64,000 bases of DNA from Paenarthrobacter ilicis (GCF_016907545.1 NZ_JAFBCD010000001.1:1736001-1800000); one strand, 5' to 3'; shown: positions 1 through 9,163, numbered from the stretch's first letter. The notes: a model not told the origin generated them from the letters alone. Made by a program: numbers and translations.

Positions 1-288
1 GGAGTCAAGGAAATCAGGAACTCCGAAGCCGGTGGAGACCCAGCGCTCGAAATCCTGGACCAGGAGGTCCAGGTATGCAGAATCGTGGGGGAAGCGCGGT
101 GCCAGCGCGGCAATCGCTTCGGTGATGGCAGCCACGAGTGTGGCGGCTTCGGCATGAATGGCCGGATCGGCAATGGATCCGTCCTGTTCCTGGTGGGCTT
201 GGAGTGCAGTGGCGGCTGCTTTGAGGGAGGTCCAGTCCGCGTCGTCGGCGGTGACGATCTGGTGTGTGGCGGTGGCAAGTGAAGTCAT
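1..288 (-). CDS. Conserved actinobacterial protein, 5' part only (possibly DUF6421 family)
   Basis: The first 96 codons of a minus-strand gene whose remainder lies left of the window. The start ATG (286-288) follows a GGAAAGG ribosome site at good spacing. The protein begins MTSLATATHQIVTADDADW and continues as an alanine-rich, probably helical segment without a signal peptide. It resembles the N-terminus of a large actinobacterial family of unknown function that I recall as DUF6421, but with only the N-terminus visible this is a weak assignment. No function can be given. Confidence 0.5.
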   Translation of the reverse strand, partial: MTSLATATHQIVTADDADWTSLKAAATALQAHQEQDGSIADPAIHAEAATLVAAITEAIAALAPRFPHDSAYLDLLVQDFERWVSTGFGVPDFLDS

Positions 289-423
289 GTGGCTCTGCCC
301 TTTCCGGAGGTGGTGTGCATCTGGATTGAGCGTAACAAGCAAGAAGCATCACTTATTCAAAAAGATGCTGAGGATAAGAAATTCTTGTTCTTGGGGGCTG
401 GGCGATGCCGTTGAGATCCAGCG

Positions 424-456
424 CCGCGCGTTCAAGGGAGCCGCGCGTTCAAGGGA
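424..456. repeat. Two direct copies of a 16-bp unit
   Basis: The unit CCGCGCGTTCAAGGGA occurs at 424-439 and again at 441-456, one base apart, in the non-coding stretch between msrB and the left-edge gene. It is probably a local slip duplication. No function is evident. Confidence 0.6.
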
Positions 457-488
457 CCAGGGGCGGGACCGGGTGGACCAAGGGCGAT

Positions 489-515
489 GCCGGGCGGACC
501 TCGGGCCCGCCCGGC
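489..515 (-). terminator. msrB: Possible U-poor terminator downstream of msrB
   Basis: GCCGGGCGG (489-497) can pair with CCGCCCGGC (507-515) across a 9-nt loop just past the msrB stop. There is no U-tract, so this would be one of the I-shaped terminators common in high-GC actinobacteria, or only a GC-rich hairpin. Confidence 0.4.
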
Positions 516-521
516 ACTGTC

Positions 522-962
522 CTAGCTCTGGTCCGGGGTGACCAGGCGGAGGGAAACGGAGTTGATGCAGAACCGCTGATCGGTGGGGTTGTCATAGCCC
601 TCACCCTCGAACACATGTCCAAGGTGTGAGTCGCAGTTGGCGCAACGGACTTCAACACGGTCCATTCCCATGGTGCGGTCATGCAGGTAACGGACAGTTC
701 CGTCAGCCAACGGCGCCCAGAAGGAAGGCCAGCCACAGTGGGAATCAAACTTCTCGCGGCTGGTGAACAGCTGGCTACCACAGGCGCGGCACTGGTAAAC
801 ACCTTCTGTGTGGGTGTCCCAGTACTCGCCCGTGTAGGGGCGCTCCGTGCCCGCTTGGCGCAGGACCCGGAATTCCTCGGGGGACAACTCTTCGCGCCAC
901 TGGGCGTCGCTCTTCTCCACAGGTACCGACGTTGTGTTGCTGGTGTTTTCTGGAGTGTTCAT
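522..962 (-). CDS. msrB: Peptide-methionine (R)-S-oxide reductase MsrB
   Basis: Repairs oxidised proteins in the cytoplasm by reducing the R-epimer of methionine sulfoxide. The 146-residue length is normal for a stand-alone MsrB. Two CxxC pairs, CRAC near residue 58 and CANC near residue 107, form the structural zinc site. The block HCGWPSFW and the C-terminal RFCINSVSL, which carries the catalytic cysteine, are family hallmarks. About 30 N-terminal residues before the conserved SPEEFRVLRQAGTE are low-complexity. It is transcribed away from the neighbouring hypothetical gene with a 14-nt gap, so the two may be co-transcribed. Confidence 0.96.
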   Translation of the reverse strand: MNTPENTSNTTSVPVEKSDAQWREELSPEEFRVLRQAGTERPYTGEYWDTHTEGVYQCRACGSQLFTSREKFDSHCGWPSFWAPLADGTVRYLHDRTMGMDRVEVRCANCDSHLGHVFEGEGYDNPTDQRFCINSVSLRLVTPDQS

Positions 963-976
963 GACTTATGCAACGC

Positions 977-1468
977 TTACGAGTCGCCGATAAATCCCGA
1001 ACCCGCGTACAAGTGCAAAACCGGCAGTCCCAGCTGGTCCTGGGCCTTGTTGGCCCAGTCGGTGTGGAAGGTGTCCGAAATGGCGTGGGGCCGGGTTACC
1101 ACCACGGCCTGCCCTGCGCCCAGCGAGCGGACCTTGGCCACCAAGCCGGCCACGGCACCGCCGTCGACGATCTCTCCGGTCACGCCCCCGCCCAACCCGT
1201 CCAGGGCAGCAAGGGATTCCTCCAATGTCTGGGCAGCCTCGGCCCGCTCCACCTCGGGATCCGGCGTCTGTGAGGTCAAGTCACGGAAAGCCTTCGCAAT
1301 ATCAAGGAGTGACAGGTTCTCCAGGAAATCGACCAGGAGATGACGCTCGGTGTTGGAAGGAACCAACACAACCAACGGGGCATCACCGCCATCAAGCAGT
1401 CTGTCGATGTTGACTCGGTCGTCTGGGCCAAGGGGCTCTTCAGTCAGGATGACTATGGGATCGCTCAT
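977..1468 (-). CDS. Conserved hypothetical protein, 163 aa
   Basis: Start chosen at the ATG giving MSDPIVILTEEPLGPDDRVN (1466-1468), because coding character upstream of it disappears. The protein is soluble and has alternating beta/alpha character (PLVVLVPSNTERHLLVDFL near the N-terminus, GQAVVVTRPHAISDTFH near the C-terminus), suggesting a small Rossmann-like or universal-stress-like fold. Similar proteins occur in Arthrobacter relatives next to msrB, but I know of no assigned function. It lies immediately upstream of msrB on the same strand and diverges from the alpha/beta hydrolase gene, with about 120 nt between the two starts. Confidence 0.75.
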   Translation of the reverse strand: MSDPIVILTEEPLGPDDRVNIDRLLDGGDAPLVVLVPSNTERHLLVDFLENLSLLDIAKAFRDLTSQTPDPEVERAEAAQTLEESLAALDGLGGGVTGEIVDGGAVAGLVAKVRSLGAGQAVVVTRPHAISDTFHTDWANKAQDQLGLPVLHLYAGSGFIGDS

Positions 1469-1591
1469 GGCTACAGCGTAGTCCCGGGAGCGCGCGGTCC
1501 GCAGGCAAACACGGACGCGGACCGTACGTCCCGCACGCCGCGCGGTCCCTGCCTGCACCACCCCGCGGCGCCGAACGGCAACAATGGAACC

Positions 1592-2860
1592 ATGGCATCG
1601 CGAACCGCACCAGAGAAAACCCCGGACAACACGCTGAGCCCCCGCACCAAATGGGCCATTGGAGGCTTCCTCGCGGGAAGCAGCCTGGCGGGCATGCTGG
1701 CCGCCGGTTCCTCTGCGCTCGCCGTGTACTTTGCCCGCCGGGTCATCACGCCCGGAGCCCGGCACGAGGACCAGGAAGTACTGGCCGTTATCCGCGCGGA
1801 AACGGGGCTGCAGGTCATCTTGGCAGCCACGCCGGATTCCACCATCAACGGGGTGTTCAGCCTGTTCTTCTCCGGTGGTAAGGGACATGCGCGCATTGGA
1901 CGCATCGTGTCCTACTCGCCCGCCGAACAAACAGTCCTCCGCGAGGTGGAAGAGGTCTACAGCGGCAACCTGTCCGAGGCCCGCCGGGCCTGGTGGAGTG
2001 GAGCCGTCTTCCCGGACCCGGCCGCCATGGGTCTCGAGGCAGAGGACGTGGACTTGGAGGTCGACGGCGGCAAGGCACCTGCGTGGCTCATCCGCGCCAA
2101 CGCAGGGGCTTCTTCAGCGGTGTGGGCCATCATGGTCCACGGCAGGGGAGCCACCCGCCTGGAAGGACTTCGTGCAGTTCCCAGTGCGCGGAAGCTTGGA
2201 ATGGACAGTCTGTTGATTTCCTACCGGAACGATGGCTTGGCGCCATCGGCCCTTGATGGGCGCTACGGGCTGGGGTCCACCGAGTGGCGGGATGTGGAGG
2301 CGGCCATCGAGTACGCCGTAGCGCATGGAGCCAAAGAAGTGGTGCTGTTTGGCTGGTCCATGGGCGGCGCCATCAGCCTGCAAACGGCAGATTTGTCGGA
2401 GCACCGGCTGTTGATCAGGGGCCTGGTACTGGACGCCCCGGTCATCAACTGGGTGAATGTAATGGCACACCATGCCAGGATGAACCGCATTCCCTACACC
2501 GTGGGACGCTACGGCCAACTGATGCTGACCCACCCGTTGGGGCGGCGGCTCACCGGCTTGGCCGCACCCGTTGATTTGAAGTCGATGGACTGGGAAGCCC
2601 GGGCTGTTGAGCTGCGCACTCCCACGCTGCTGATACACAGCGTGGATGACGACTACGTACCCTTCGGGCCGTCCGCGACCCTGGCAGAAAAGAATCCGGA
2701 GATGGTGACCTTCGTGCCCTTTGACGGTGCCAGGCACACGAAGGAGTGGAACGTTGACCCGGAGAAATGGGAACGGACGGTCGAGTCTTGGCTGCAAAGG
2801 CTCCTCGCGCCACGCAAGAACCCGGGTCAGTCGTCGTTGGAAACACCCGCTGCAGGCTAG
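1592..2860 (+). CDS. Membrane-anchored alpha/beta hydrolase
   Basis: A 422-residue serine hydrolase of unknown substrate. The start at ATG 1592 gives MASRTAPEKTPDN, followed by one hydrophobic helix (about residues 25-50) that probably anchors it in the membrane. The nucleophile elbow GWSMGG has its serine near residue 256, the acid is in HSVDDDYVPF and the histidine in GARHTKEWN, so the triad is complete. The family resembles dipeptidyl-peptidase-like or esterase-like hydrolases of the cell envelope. A clear paralog lies in the island at 48727-49944. Its last 4 nt overlap the convergent ybaK gene. Confidence 0.85.
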   Translation: MASRTAPEKTPDNTLSPRTKWAIGGFLAGSSLAGMLAAGSSALAVYFARRVITPGARHEDQEVLAVIRAETGLQVILAATPDSTINGVFSLFFSGGKGHARIGRIVSYSPAEQTVLREVEEVYSGNLSEARRAWWSGAVFPDPAAMGLEAEDVDLEVDGGKAPAWLIRANAGASSAVWAIMVHGRGATRLEGLRAVPSARKLGMDSLLISYRNDGLAPSALDGRYGLGSTEWRDVEAAIEYAVAHGAKEVVLFGWSMGGAISLQTADLSEHRLLIRGLVLDAPVINWVNVMAHHARMNRIPYTVGRYGQLMLTHPLGRRLTGLAAPVDLKSMDWEARAVELRTPTLLIHSVDDDYVPFGPSATLAEKNPEMVTFVPFDGARHTKEWNVDPEKWERTVESWLQRLLAPRKNPGQSSLETPAAG

Positions 2861-3354
2861 GCTTTGGCGGTGCCGATCGCAGCGGTCTGTCCCTGGGTCA
2901 GGCGCAGCAGGTCAGCCGGGGCCACTTCGATGTCCAGTCCCCGCCTGCCCCCGGACACCAGGATGGTGTCGAAGGACATCGCGGATTCGTCCAGGACAGT
3001 GGGGGAGTGCTGCCGCTGGCCGAGCGGCGATATGCCTCCAAGTACGTAGCCTGTCCGCCGTTCCGCAGCCTTCGGATCCGCCATGGTTGCTTTCTTGGAA
3101 CCCAGCGCCGATGCAGCGGCTTTCAAGTCCAGGTTGCCGGACACAGGGACGATGGCAACAGCCAAGTGGCCATCGATGTCCACCATGAGCGTCTTGAAGA
3201 CCCGGGCTGGATCAATTCCCAGAAGCTGGGAGGCTTCCATCCCAAAATTGGTGTTCGCGGGATCGTGCTGGTACGGGTGCGCCGTGAAGGGAACGCCGGC
3301 GGCAGTAAGAGCTGCCGTGGCCGGCGTTCCCAACGAGGCGGTTTTTTTCGCCAC
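2857..3354 (-). CDS. ybaK: Cys-tRNA(Pro)/Cys-tRNA(Cys) deacylase, YbaK/EbsC family
   Basis: A trans-acting editing enzyme that hydrolyses Cys mischarged on tRNA-Pro. The 165-residue protein matches the family in size. Diagnostic segments are the N-terminal TPATAALTAAGVPFTAHPY, the KTLMVDIDGHLAVAIVPVSG strand pair with its conserved lysine, and the GYVLGGISPLGQR loop that forms the active-site pocket. It lies 2 nt from the sufE stop on the same strand, so sufE and ybaK are probably one transcript with the upstream sulfurtransferase gene. Confidence 0.93.
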   Translation of the reverse strand: MAKKTASLGTPATAALTAAGVPFTAHPYQHDPANTNFGMEASQLLGIDPARVFKTLMVDIDGHLAVAIVPVSGNLDLKAAASALGSKKATMADPKAAERRTGYVLGGISPLGQRQHSPTVLDESAMSFDTILVSGGRRGLDIEVAPADLLRLTQGQTAAIGTAKA

Positions 3355-3356
3355 GA

Positions 3357-3824
3357 TTACTGCTCCAATCGGCTGGCAGCAGCGACCTTACGCTTGATCC
3401 GGCCCAGCATGGCGGTCATTCCCCGCATCCTGAGGGGAGTGATGGCGCGGGTGAGGCCCAAAAGCTCCGGCATATCGTCCGGCACCGCAAGGATTTCCTC
3501 TGCCGTCAGCCCGTCGAGTCCTTCGTGAAGGACACCAGCGAAGCCGCGGGTAGTGGGAGCTTCCTGCGGGGCCTTGAAGTACAGCCGGTAAGCGGTGGCG
3601 GCGGGACCGCCGTCGTTCTTCTCCGACTCGATGGTCAGGAACAACGGCGACTGGCATTCCACTACCTGCTCCAGCAATTCCGGGTGGTCCTTCAACCGGT
3701 CCGGAAGCTCAGGCAAACCCCTGGAGAATTCGAGCAGCAGCTGGAGCCGGTCCGGCTCGGTCAGGGCCTGGAAGTCGTCCACGATTTCCGCCAAGGCGGT
3801 AGGCAAAGTGTTGGTAGTCATCAT
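3357..3824 (-). CDS. sufE: SufE-family sulfur acceptor protein
   Basis: SufE proteins accept persulfide sulfur from a cysteine desulfurase and stimulate Fe-S cluster assembly. The 155-residue sequence shows the classic arrangement: an acidic N-terminal helix (EIVDDFQALTEPDRLQLLLE), the cysteine loop VVECQSPLF near residue 57, and the C-terminal helix ITPLRMRGMTAMLGRIK. The start may be either of the two adjacent ATGs. It lies 45 nt downstream of a sulfurtransferase gene on the same strand, a pairing common in actinobacteria. Here it may take sulfur from that enzyme, which is inference from position. Confidence 0.93.
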   Translation of the reverse strand: MMTTNTLPTALAEIVDDFQALTEPDRLQLLLEFSRGLPELPDRLKDHPELLEQVVECQSPLFLTIESEKNDGGPAATAYRLYFKAPQEAPTTRGFAGVLHEGLDGLTAEEILAVPDDMPELLGLTRAITPLRMRGMTAMLGRIKRKVAAASRLEQ

Positions 3825-3869
3825 GTCCAGCTTACTGCGCCTGCAGTCGGCCAGCCCTTCCCGGAGAAG

Positions 3870-4796
3870 CTAGTTCCGGACCAGCTGGGTGGGAACGGTG
3901 CCCGGCTCGGTACCCTTGACGATCGGCACGCGAACGGCGTTGCCCCACTCGGTCCAGGAACCGTCGTAGTTGCGGACGGTGTCGAAGCCCAGCAGGTACT
4001 TCAGGGCAAACCAAGTGTGGCTGGAGCGTTCACCGATCCGGCAGTACGCAACGACGTCGTCGCCGGCGTTCAGGCCCGCACCATCAAGGTAGAGGGCTTC
4101 AAGTTCTTCGCGGCTGCGGTAGGTGCCGTCCTCGGCAGCTGCCTTGGCCCACGGAACGGATGCCGCAGTAGGAATGTGGCCACCCCGCAAGGCGCCTTCC
4201 TCGGGGTAGGCGGGCATGTGGGTGCGCTGGCCGGAGTATTCCTCGGGGGAACGGACGTCGATCAGCGGATTGCCCAGGTGCGCCAAAACGTCTTCCTTGA
4301 AGGCGCGGATGGGGGCATCGTTCCGCTCCACCTCCGGGTATTCGCCAGCGGCAGGCTTCGGGACGTCGGTGGTCACTTCGCGCCCTTCGGCGATCCACTT
4401 GTCACGACCGCCGTCGAGCAACCTGACGTCCTCGTGGCCAAAAAGCGTGAAGACCCACAGCGCATAGGCCGCCCACCAGTTGGACTTGTCCCCGTAGATC
4501 ACCACAGTGCTGTCGCGGGAGATGCCTTTGGACGCGGCCAGCGCAGCGAAGGCGGCGCCGTCCACGTAATCACGGGTCACTTCATCGTTAAGGTCCGTGT
4601 GCCAGTCGATCTTGACCGCGCCCGGAATGTGTCCTGTCTCGTAGAGGAGTACATCCTCATCGGACTCCACCAGCACCAGCTTGCCGTCGGCAATGGCGCC
4701 GTCTGCAAGAGCTGCAGCAAGCCACTCTGTGGAGACGAGTCGTTCCGGGTTTGCGTATGCAGCAAACTTTTCGTTCTGTTCAACGGGGTAGGACAT
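3870..4796 (-). CDS. sseA: Thiosulfate/3-mercaptopyruvate sulfurtransferase (two rhodanese domains)
   Basis: Transfers sulfane sulfur from thiosulfate or mercaptopyruvate to an acceptor. Start chosen at the ATG (4794-4796) giving [20 protein letters not shown], preceded by AAAGG. An inactive N-terminal rhodanese domain (about residues 15-145, with [16 protein letters not shown]) is followed by a catalytic C-terminal domain whose active-site loop is CRIGERSS near residue 255. The CRIGERS loop is typical of the actinobacterial SseA/CysA2-type enzymes. The gene heads a minus-strand group with sufE and ybaK and diverges from zapE across about 210 nt. Confidence 0.93.
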   Translation of the reverse strand: MSYPVEQNEKFAAYANPERLVSTEWLAAALADGAIADGKLVLVESDEDVLLYETGHIPGAVKIDWHTDLNDEVTRDYVDGAAFAALAASKGISRDSTVVIYGDKSNWWAAYALWVFTLFGHEDVRLLDGGRDKWIAEGREVTTDVPKPAAGEYPEVERNDAPIRAFKEDVLAHLGNPLIDVRSPEEYSGQRTHMPAYPEEGALRGGHIPTAASVPWAKAAAEDGTYRSREELEALYLDGAGLNAGDDVVAYCRIGERSSHTWFALKYLLGFDTVRNYDGSWTEWGNAVRVPIVKGTEPGTVPTQLVRN

Positions 4797-5009
4797 GTGC
4801 TGGCCTTTCACTGACGACGGACGGTGCCGGGCACTGGGCGTATGGAACGCCTGCCTTGTGTCCCGGCTTCTTTCAACACTAACCACGGCCCGCGGCCAAT
4901 GCTTCCCCACCGGTCACATGGTGAAACATGTCTCTGGTCACGTGGCGGTTCCGTGGCCGCCGTTGCCGGTATTCTTGCTGGGGACCCGAAACCGAAGGAA
5001 TGGACCATA

Positions 5010-6050
5010 GTGGTACAGATCGAACAACTGGCTGCCCGCACGCCGGCAGTCTCAGTGGAAGAACTCCTCAAGGGTTTCTACCCCTCTCCGCGATTCGGAG
5101 AGGTGTCGTTCGACAGCTACCGTCCGGACCCGGCACAGCCCAGCCAAGCCAACGCCGTCAAGTTGCTGTCCGCCTTCGCAGACAGCGTGGGGACGGCCGA
5201 TGGGGGAGGTCTCTTCAAGAAACTGTTTGGCAAGAAGGCTCCTGCCGCCAGGGCCGGCATCTACCTGGACGGCGGATTCGGTGTGGGCAAGACCCACCTT
5301 TTGGCTTCGCTGTGGCACCGATCGCCCGGACCCAAGGCATTTGGCACCTTCGTGGAGTACACCAACCTGGTGGGTGCCCTGTCCTTCCGTAAAACGGTGG
5401 AAGCCCTCAGCAGCTACAAGCTGGTGTGCATTGATGAGTTCGAACTCGACGATCCGGGCGACACGGTCCTGATGTCCCGCCTCATGCGGGAACTGGCCGA
5501 CGCCGGCGTGAAGTTGGCCGCAACCTCCAACACCCTGCCCGGTTCCCTGGGCGAAGGCCGCTTTGCCGCGGTGGACTTCCAGCGCGAAATCCAGGTCCTG
5601 GCGGACCAGTTCGATGTTGTGAGGATCGACGGAGAGGACTTCCGCCACCGCGGCCTGCCTGCTGCCCCTGAGCCGCTGGAAACCAAGGAACTCAAGCGCC
5701 GCATGAACGCAGAATTCCACGGCAAGACAGTGGCTGTGGACGACTTCAAGACCCTCGTCAACCACCTGGCCGCGGTTCACCCCAGCCGGTACCGGCAACT
5801 CCTTGACGGTGTGGAGGCCGTGGTGTGGAGCGACGTCGAAACCATCACGGAGCAGGCAGTTGCCCTGCGCTTCGTCGTCTTGGCCGACAGGCTCTACGAC
5901 AAAGATGTGCCGATTCTCGCCAGTGGCGTCCCCTTCGATCAGCTCTTCACGGAGGAGATGATGACGGGCGGGTACATGAAGAAGTACTTCCGCGCTGTTT
6001 CACGCCTCACGGCACTGGCCCGGGAAGCGCAGAACCACGAACCCGCCTGA
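5010..6050 (+). CDS. zapE: Cell division ATPase ZapE (AFG1-like)
   Basis: An AAA+-type ATPase that in other bacteria associates with the Z-ring. GTG 5010 was chosen as start because AAGGA lies 10 nt upstream and the family begins around QIEQLAARTP. The Walker A segment GGFGVGKTH (near residue 93) and Walker B VCIDEFELDD are intact, followed by the sensor-like AATSNTLPGSLGEGRF. At 346 residues it is the usual size for actinobacterial members. The mostly plus-strand hydrophilic protein ends 3 nt before the convergent BenE gene. Confidence 0.92.
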   Translation: MVQIEQLAARTPAVSVEELLKGFYPSPRFGEVSFDSYRPDPAQPSQANAVKLLSAFADSVGTADGGGLFKKLFGKKAPAARAGIYLDGGFGVGKTHLLASLWHRSPGPKAFGTFVEYTNLVGALSFRKTVEALSSYKLVCIDEFELDDPGDTVLMSRLMRELADAGVKLAATSNTLPGSLGEGRFAAVDFQREIQVLADQFDVVRIDGEDFRHRGLPAAPEPLETKELKRRMNAEFHGKTVAVDDFKTLVNHLAAVHPSRYRQLLDGVEAVVWSDVETITEQAVALRFVVLADRLYDKDVPILASGVPFDQLFTEEMMTGGYMKKYFRAVSRLTALAREAQNHEPA

Positions 6051-6052
6051 TC

Positions 6053-7270
6053 TCAGGCTTTCCGCGGACGCTCCTTGGTTTTCAGGAGCCAGCGGACCAG
6101 GATGCCGGCAGCCAGCGCCCAGAAAGCAGCGCCCACACCAGCAAAGCTCAGCCCCGAGGCCGCCAGCAGGAAAGTGATGCAGGACGGTATGCGTTCCTCC
6201 ACGGCCGCCAGCGCCGAGGATATTGACGCTGCCAGGGTTCCCAGGAGGGCCAGGCCGGCAACCGCCTCCAACAGGCCCGGGGGAGCGGCGGCAACAACTG
6301 TCACCAGCGCGGCTGATGCCGCAGCAAGAACCAGGTAGGCAAACCCTGAGATAAAGGCCGCGATCCACCGGCGCCCGTGATCCTTGCCGGCCTCTTCGCC
6401 GGCTGCCAGGGCTGCACTCAGTGCGGCCAGGTTGATGGCGTGGCCGCCGAACGGTGCAGCCGCCATGGTTCCGGCTCCTGTGACCACCATGGATGAGCGC
6501 CACGGTGCAGTGAATCCGAAGGACTTCAGGACCGCCACGCCGGGGATGTTCTGCGACGCCATGGTGACGATGAACAGGGGCAGGGCCAGGCCCACCGCCG
6601 CCTCCAGGCTGAAGGCCGGCGTGGTCCATTCCAGCTTCGGCAGCAGGCCATCCAAGGGAATCGCGACGCCGTTGATCGCCAGATGGATGCCGATGACGCC
6701 CAGTGCCACCACCAGGGATCCCGGTACGGACCATCGTGGCGCGAACTTCATGAGGAGGATCCAGCAGGCGACCACGGGTGCAACGAAAAGCGGTGCGGTG
6801 CCCAGCGACTTGAAAGGCGCCAGGCAGAGCGGGAGCAGGACCCCGGCGAGCATTGCCTGGGCCAACGCTGTGGGAATCAATGCCATGAGTCGGCCCAGCG
6901 CCGGGAGCAGGCCGGTCAGGACGATCAGGATCCCCACCATCAGGAAGGCTCCGACGGCGGCCGGCCAACCGCCGTCGACCATCCCGGCAGAAGCCAGGAG
7001 CGCCGCGCCTGGCGTGGACCAGGCCAGGGTGATGGGCAGCCGTGAGCGCCAGGAAAGCCAGAGAATTCCCAGGCCAAAGGTCAGGGTGAGCGCCAGCAAA
7101 CCGCTGGAGGCTTGCGCCTGGTTTGCTCCGACGGCCTTGAGGCCGGCCAGCACCACGGCGAAGGAAGACGTGAAGCCCACCAAGGCCGTAACAATTCCGG
7201 CCGTCACTTGCGGACCAATGGTCCTCTGCGGATCCTGGCGTGCAGTGGTGGGCGATGAAGCGGAAGGCAT
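6053..7270 (-). CDS. benE: BenE-family benzoate/H+ symporter
   Basis: A 405-residue integral membrane protein with about 12 predicted hydrophobic segments, beginning around VTAGIVTALVGFTSSFAVVL. The segments GLLALTLTFGLGILWLSW, STPGAALLASAG and FGGHAINLAALSAAL match the BenE (benzoate:proton symporter) family of secondary transporters. No benzoate-degradation gene is nearby, so the true substrate (benzoate or another aromatic or organic acid) is open. The gene stands alone between zapE (convergent) and a small antitoxin-like gene. Confidence 0.88.
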   Translation of the reverse strand: MPSASSPTTARQDPQRTIGPQVTAGIVTALVGFTSSFAVVLAGLKAVGANQAQASSGLLALTLTFGLGILWLSWRSRLPITLAWSTPGAALLASAGMVDGGWPAAVGAFLMVGILIVLTGLLPALGRLMALIPTALAQAMLAGVLLPLCLAPFKSLGTAPLFVAPVVACWILLMKFAPRWSVPGSLVVALGVIGIHLAINGVAIPLDGLLPKLEWTTPAFSLEAAVGLALPLFIVTMASQNIPGVAVLKSFGFTAPWRSSMVVTGAGTMAAAPFGGHAINLAALSAALAAGEEAGKDHGRRWIAAFISGFAYLVLAAASAALVTVVAAAPPGLLEAVAGLALLGTLAASISSALAAVEERIPSCITFLLAASGLSFAGVGAAFWALAAGILVRWLLKTKERPRKA

Positions 7271-7311
7271 ACGGTCAAAATTACCCGACCAGAGGCCTGG
7301 TTAAACGCCAA

Positions 7312-7347
7312 GGGCACCGGCGGCGCCTCGCGGCGGGACCGGTGCCC
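7312..7347 (-). terminator. Hairpin downstream of the MT0933-like gene
   Basis: GGGCACCGG (7312-7320) pairs with CCGGTGCCC (7339-7347) around a GC-rich 18-nt loop. It sits just past the stop of the small minus-strand gene at 7380 and before benE. It lacks a strong U-tract, so its terminator role is inferred from position. Confidence 0.45.
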
Positions 7348-7379
7348 CCTTGACGTAACTGGTACGGCGGCTCAGGCAG

Positions 7380-7607
7380 CTATGGCTGCTTCGGCTCATC
7401 CGTGACGGGAGCCGTTCCAGGCTCACCGTCGTGCTTGGCGACGAAGTCGGAAGCGGCATTCTGGACTTTGTCGACGTGACCGGCGTACTTTCCGCCCGTC
7501 TTTTCATCTACGAAGTCCCCGGCTTTTTCGATGCCATTCTTAATGGCTTCTTCGTTGCCTTGAATGAGACCCTGAGCTTTACCCTTCAGGTCGTCAATTA
7601 AACCCAC
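7380..7607 (-). CDS. Small MT0933-like (Rv0909-type) antitoxin-family protein
   Basis: A 75-residue hydrophilic protein starting at GTG (7605-7607) behind a perfect GGGAGG ribosome site. The sequence GLIDDLKGKAQGLIQGNEEA followed by GIEKAGDFVDEKTGGKY is the hallmark of the MT0933/Rv0909 antitoxin family, which in Mycobacterium pairs with a toxin gene. No toxin gene is adjacent here, and many actinobacterial members stand alone with CsbD-like, stress-related expression. Toxin-antitoxin function should therefore not be assumed. Confidence 0.8.
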   Translation of the reverse strand: MGLIDDLKGKAQGLIQGNEEAIKNGIEKAGDFVDEKTGGKYAGHVDKVQNAASDFVAKHDGEPGTAPVTDEPKQP

Positions 7608-7708
7608 GGGCACCTCCCTTCCATCGCGGAGCCAGTTCGCTCCTCTGCGATTGACCCTAACACCAGTCATTGAAGCTGCCAAGGCTTGGTGGAGGGCCTG
7701 TGGACAAA

Positions 7709-9163
7709 CTACGCCAAGGGCTTACTTTCCAGGGTGTGCCGCGGGCTGTCCGGGTTCATCAGGGAGTTCTTGCGGCCGTAGGCAAAGTAGATGATCAGGC
7801 CGATGATGAGCCATACACCGAACCTGACCCAGGTTTCCCAGTGCAGCTGCACCATCAGGAATGCCGAAGCCAGGACGCCGAATGCCGGAACGACGGGCAT
7901 GAGCGGCAGGCGGAAGGTCCGCGGCGCGTTGGGCTTGGTGTAGCGGAACACGATCACGGAAATGCACACCACCACGAACGCGGCAAGGATGCCGATGTTG
8001 GTGAGGTCGGCAACTTCCTTGATCGGGAAGACCCCTGCCAGGAACGCGGAGGCTACGCCGGCGATCCAGGTGACACGCTGAGGTGTTCCGTTCCTGTCCG
8101 TCTTGGCGAACCAGCCGGGAAGCAGGCCGTCACGGCTCATGGAGAACCACACCCGTGTGACGCCCAGGAGGAAGGTCAGCATCACGGTGAGGATGGAGAG
8201 AACAGCGAAGACCGAGATGATGGTGGCAATCACGGGCAGGCCCACTCCGGAGAACGCGGAGGCGAAGCCGGCCTTGGGATCGATGTCCTTGTAGTTCTGC
8301 ATCCCCGTCAGGACCAGGGTGGCGGCAACGTACAAGAGCATGGCGATGATCAAGGACAGGATGATGGCCTTGGGCATGTGCTTCTTGCCGTCTTTGGCCT
8401 CTTCTGCCGCGGTGCTCATGGCGTCATAGCCAAACACTGCGAAGAACACCGTTGCTGCGCCTGCCAGGACGGGTCCGAAGCCGCTGGGCATGAAGGGGTT
8501 GTAGTTTTCGGTGTTGATGTAGAAGATCCCCAACCCGATGATGAACAGGATGAGCACCACCTTGATGGCCACAGCCACCAGTTCGAATCGGCCAAATGCC
8601 TTGGTGCCCCGGCTGAGGATCCACGTCACCAGGAGGCACACCAGAATGGCAGGCAGGTTGATGATGCCGCCCTTGCCCTCGTCCACGGTGGAGGACATCC
8701 AGGTGGGCATATGGATGCCGATTCCGGAAAGGAAAGCATCGAAGTAGCCGGAGATGCCGATAGCCACCACCGCGACAATGGCGATGTACTCGAGCAGGAG
8801 ATCCCACCCGATGAACCAGCCAATGATTTCACCCAGGGCAACATAGCCGTAGGTATAGGCAGAGCCCGCACGGGGGATCATGCCGGCGAATTCCGCATAG
8901 GACAAAGCGGCCGCGCCTGAGGCCAGGCCGGCGACGAGGAAGGAAATCAGTACTGCCGGCCCGACGCCGGGATTGCTGGCGTCGCCGTGCGCCACCACTC
9001 CCGCAAGGGAGAAGATGCCGACGCCGATAATGCCGCCTACGCCGATGGCTGTCAGTTGCCAGAGGCCAAGACTCTTAAAGAGACCACTGTGTTTGCTTTC
9101 TTCCTCGATATCGTCGATCGGCTTGCGCCTCAGGACGGACTTGGAAGCCGTCTGTTGATTCAT
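7709..9163 (-). CDS. Amino acid permease, APC superfamily (cationic amino acid transporter type)
   Basis: A 484-residue transporter with about 12-13 membrane helices. The first helix, GLWQLTAIGVGGIIGVGIFS, carries the APC substrate-binding motif GxGxGIF. A later segment, FFAVFGYDAMSTAAEEAKDG, is the conserved helix-6 and loop-6/7 region of the CAT (cationic amino acid transporter) branch. The substrate cannot be read from sequence, but basic amino acids are the default for this branch. It lies alone downstream of the tRNA cluster and is transcribed on the same strand. Confidence 0.9.
   Translation of the reverse strand: MNQQTASKSVLRRKPIDDIEEESKHSGLFKSLGLWQLTAIGVGGIIGVGIFSLAGVVAHGDASNPGVGPAVLISFLVAGLASGAAALSYAEFAGMIPRAGSAYTYGYVALGEIIGWFIGWDLLLEYIAIVAVVAIGISGYFDAFLSGIGIHMPTWMSSTVDEGKGGIINLPAILVCLLVTWILSRGTKAFGRFELVAVAIKVVLILFIIGLGIFYINTENYNPFMPSGFGPVLAGAATVFFAVFGYDAMSTAAEEAKDGKKHMPKAIILSLIIAMLLYVAATLVLTGMQNYKDIDPKAGFASAFSGVGLPVIATIISVFAVLSILTVMLTFLLGVTRVWFSMSRDGLLPGWFAKTDRNGTPQRVTWIAGVASAFLAGVFPIKEVADLTNIGILAAFVVVCISVIVFRYTKPNAPRTFRLPLMPVVPAFGVLASAFLMVQLHWETWVRFGVWLIIGLIIYFAYGRKNSLMNPDSPRHTLESKPLA

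Noticed and set aside
3525..4814. 429-codon plus-strand frame across sufE/sseA
   Set aside because: Shadow of two well-supported minus-strand genes; no ribosome site.
7380..7607. Toxin-antitoxin locus around the MT0933-like gene
   Set aside because: No toxin-like gene lies within 1 kb on either side; neighbours are a transporter and a permease.
7670..8920. 416-codon plus-strand His/Asp/Gly-rich frame across the permease
   Set aside because: The composition is the reverse complement of membrane-helix codons. The APC permease is the real gene.
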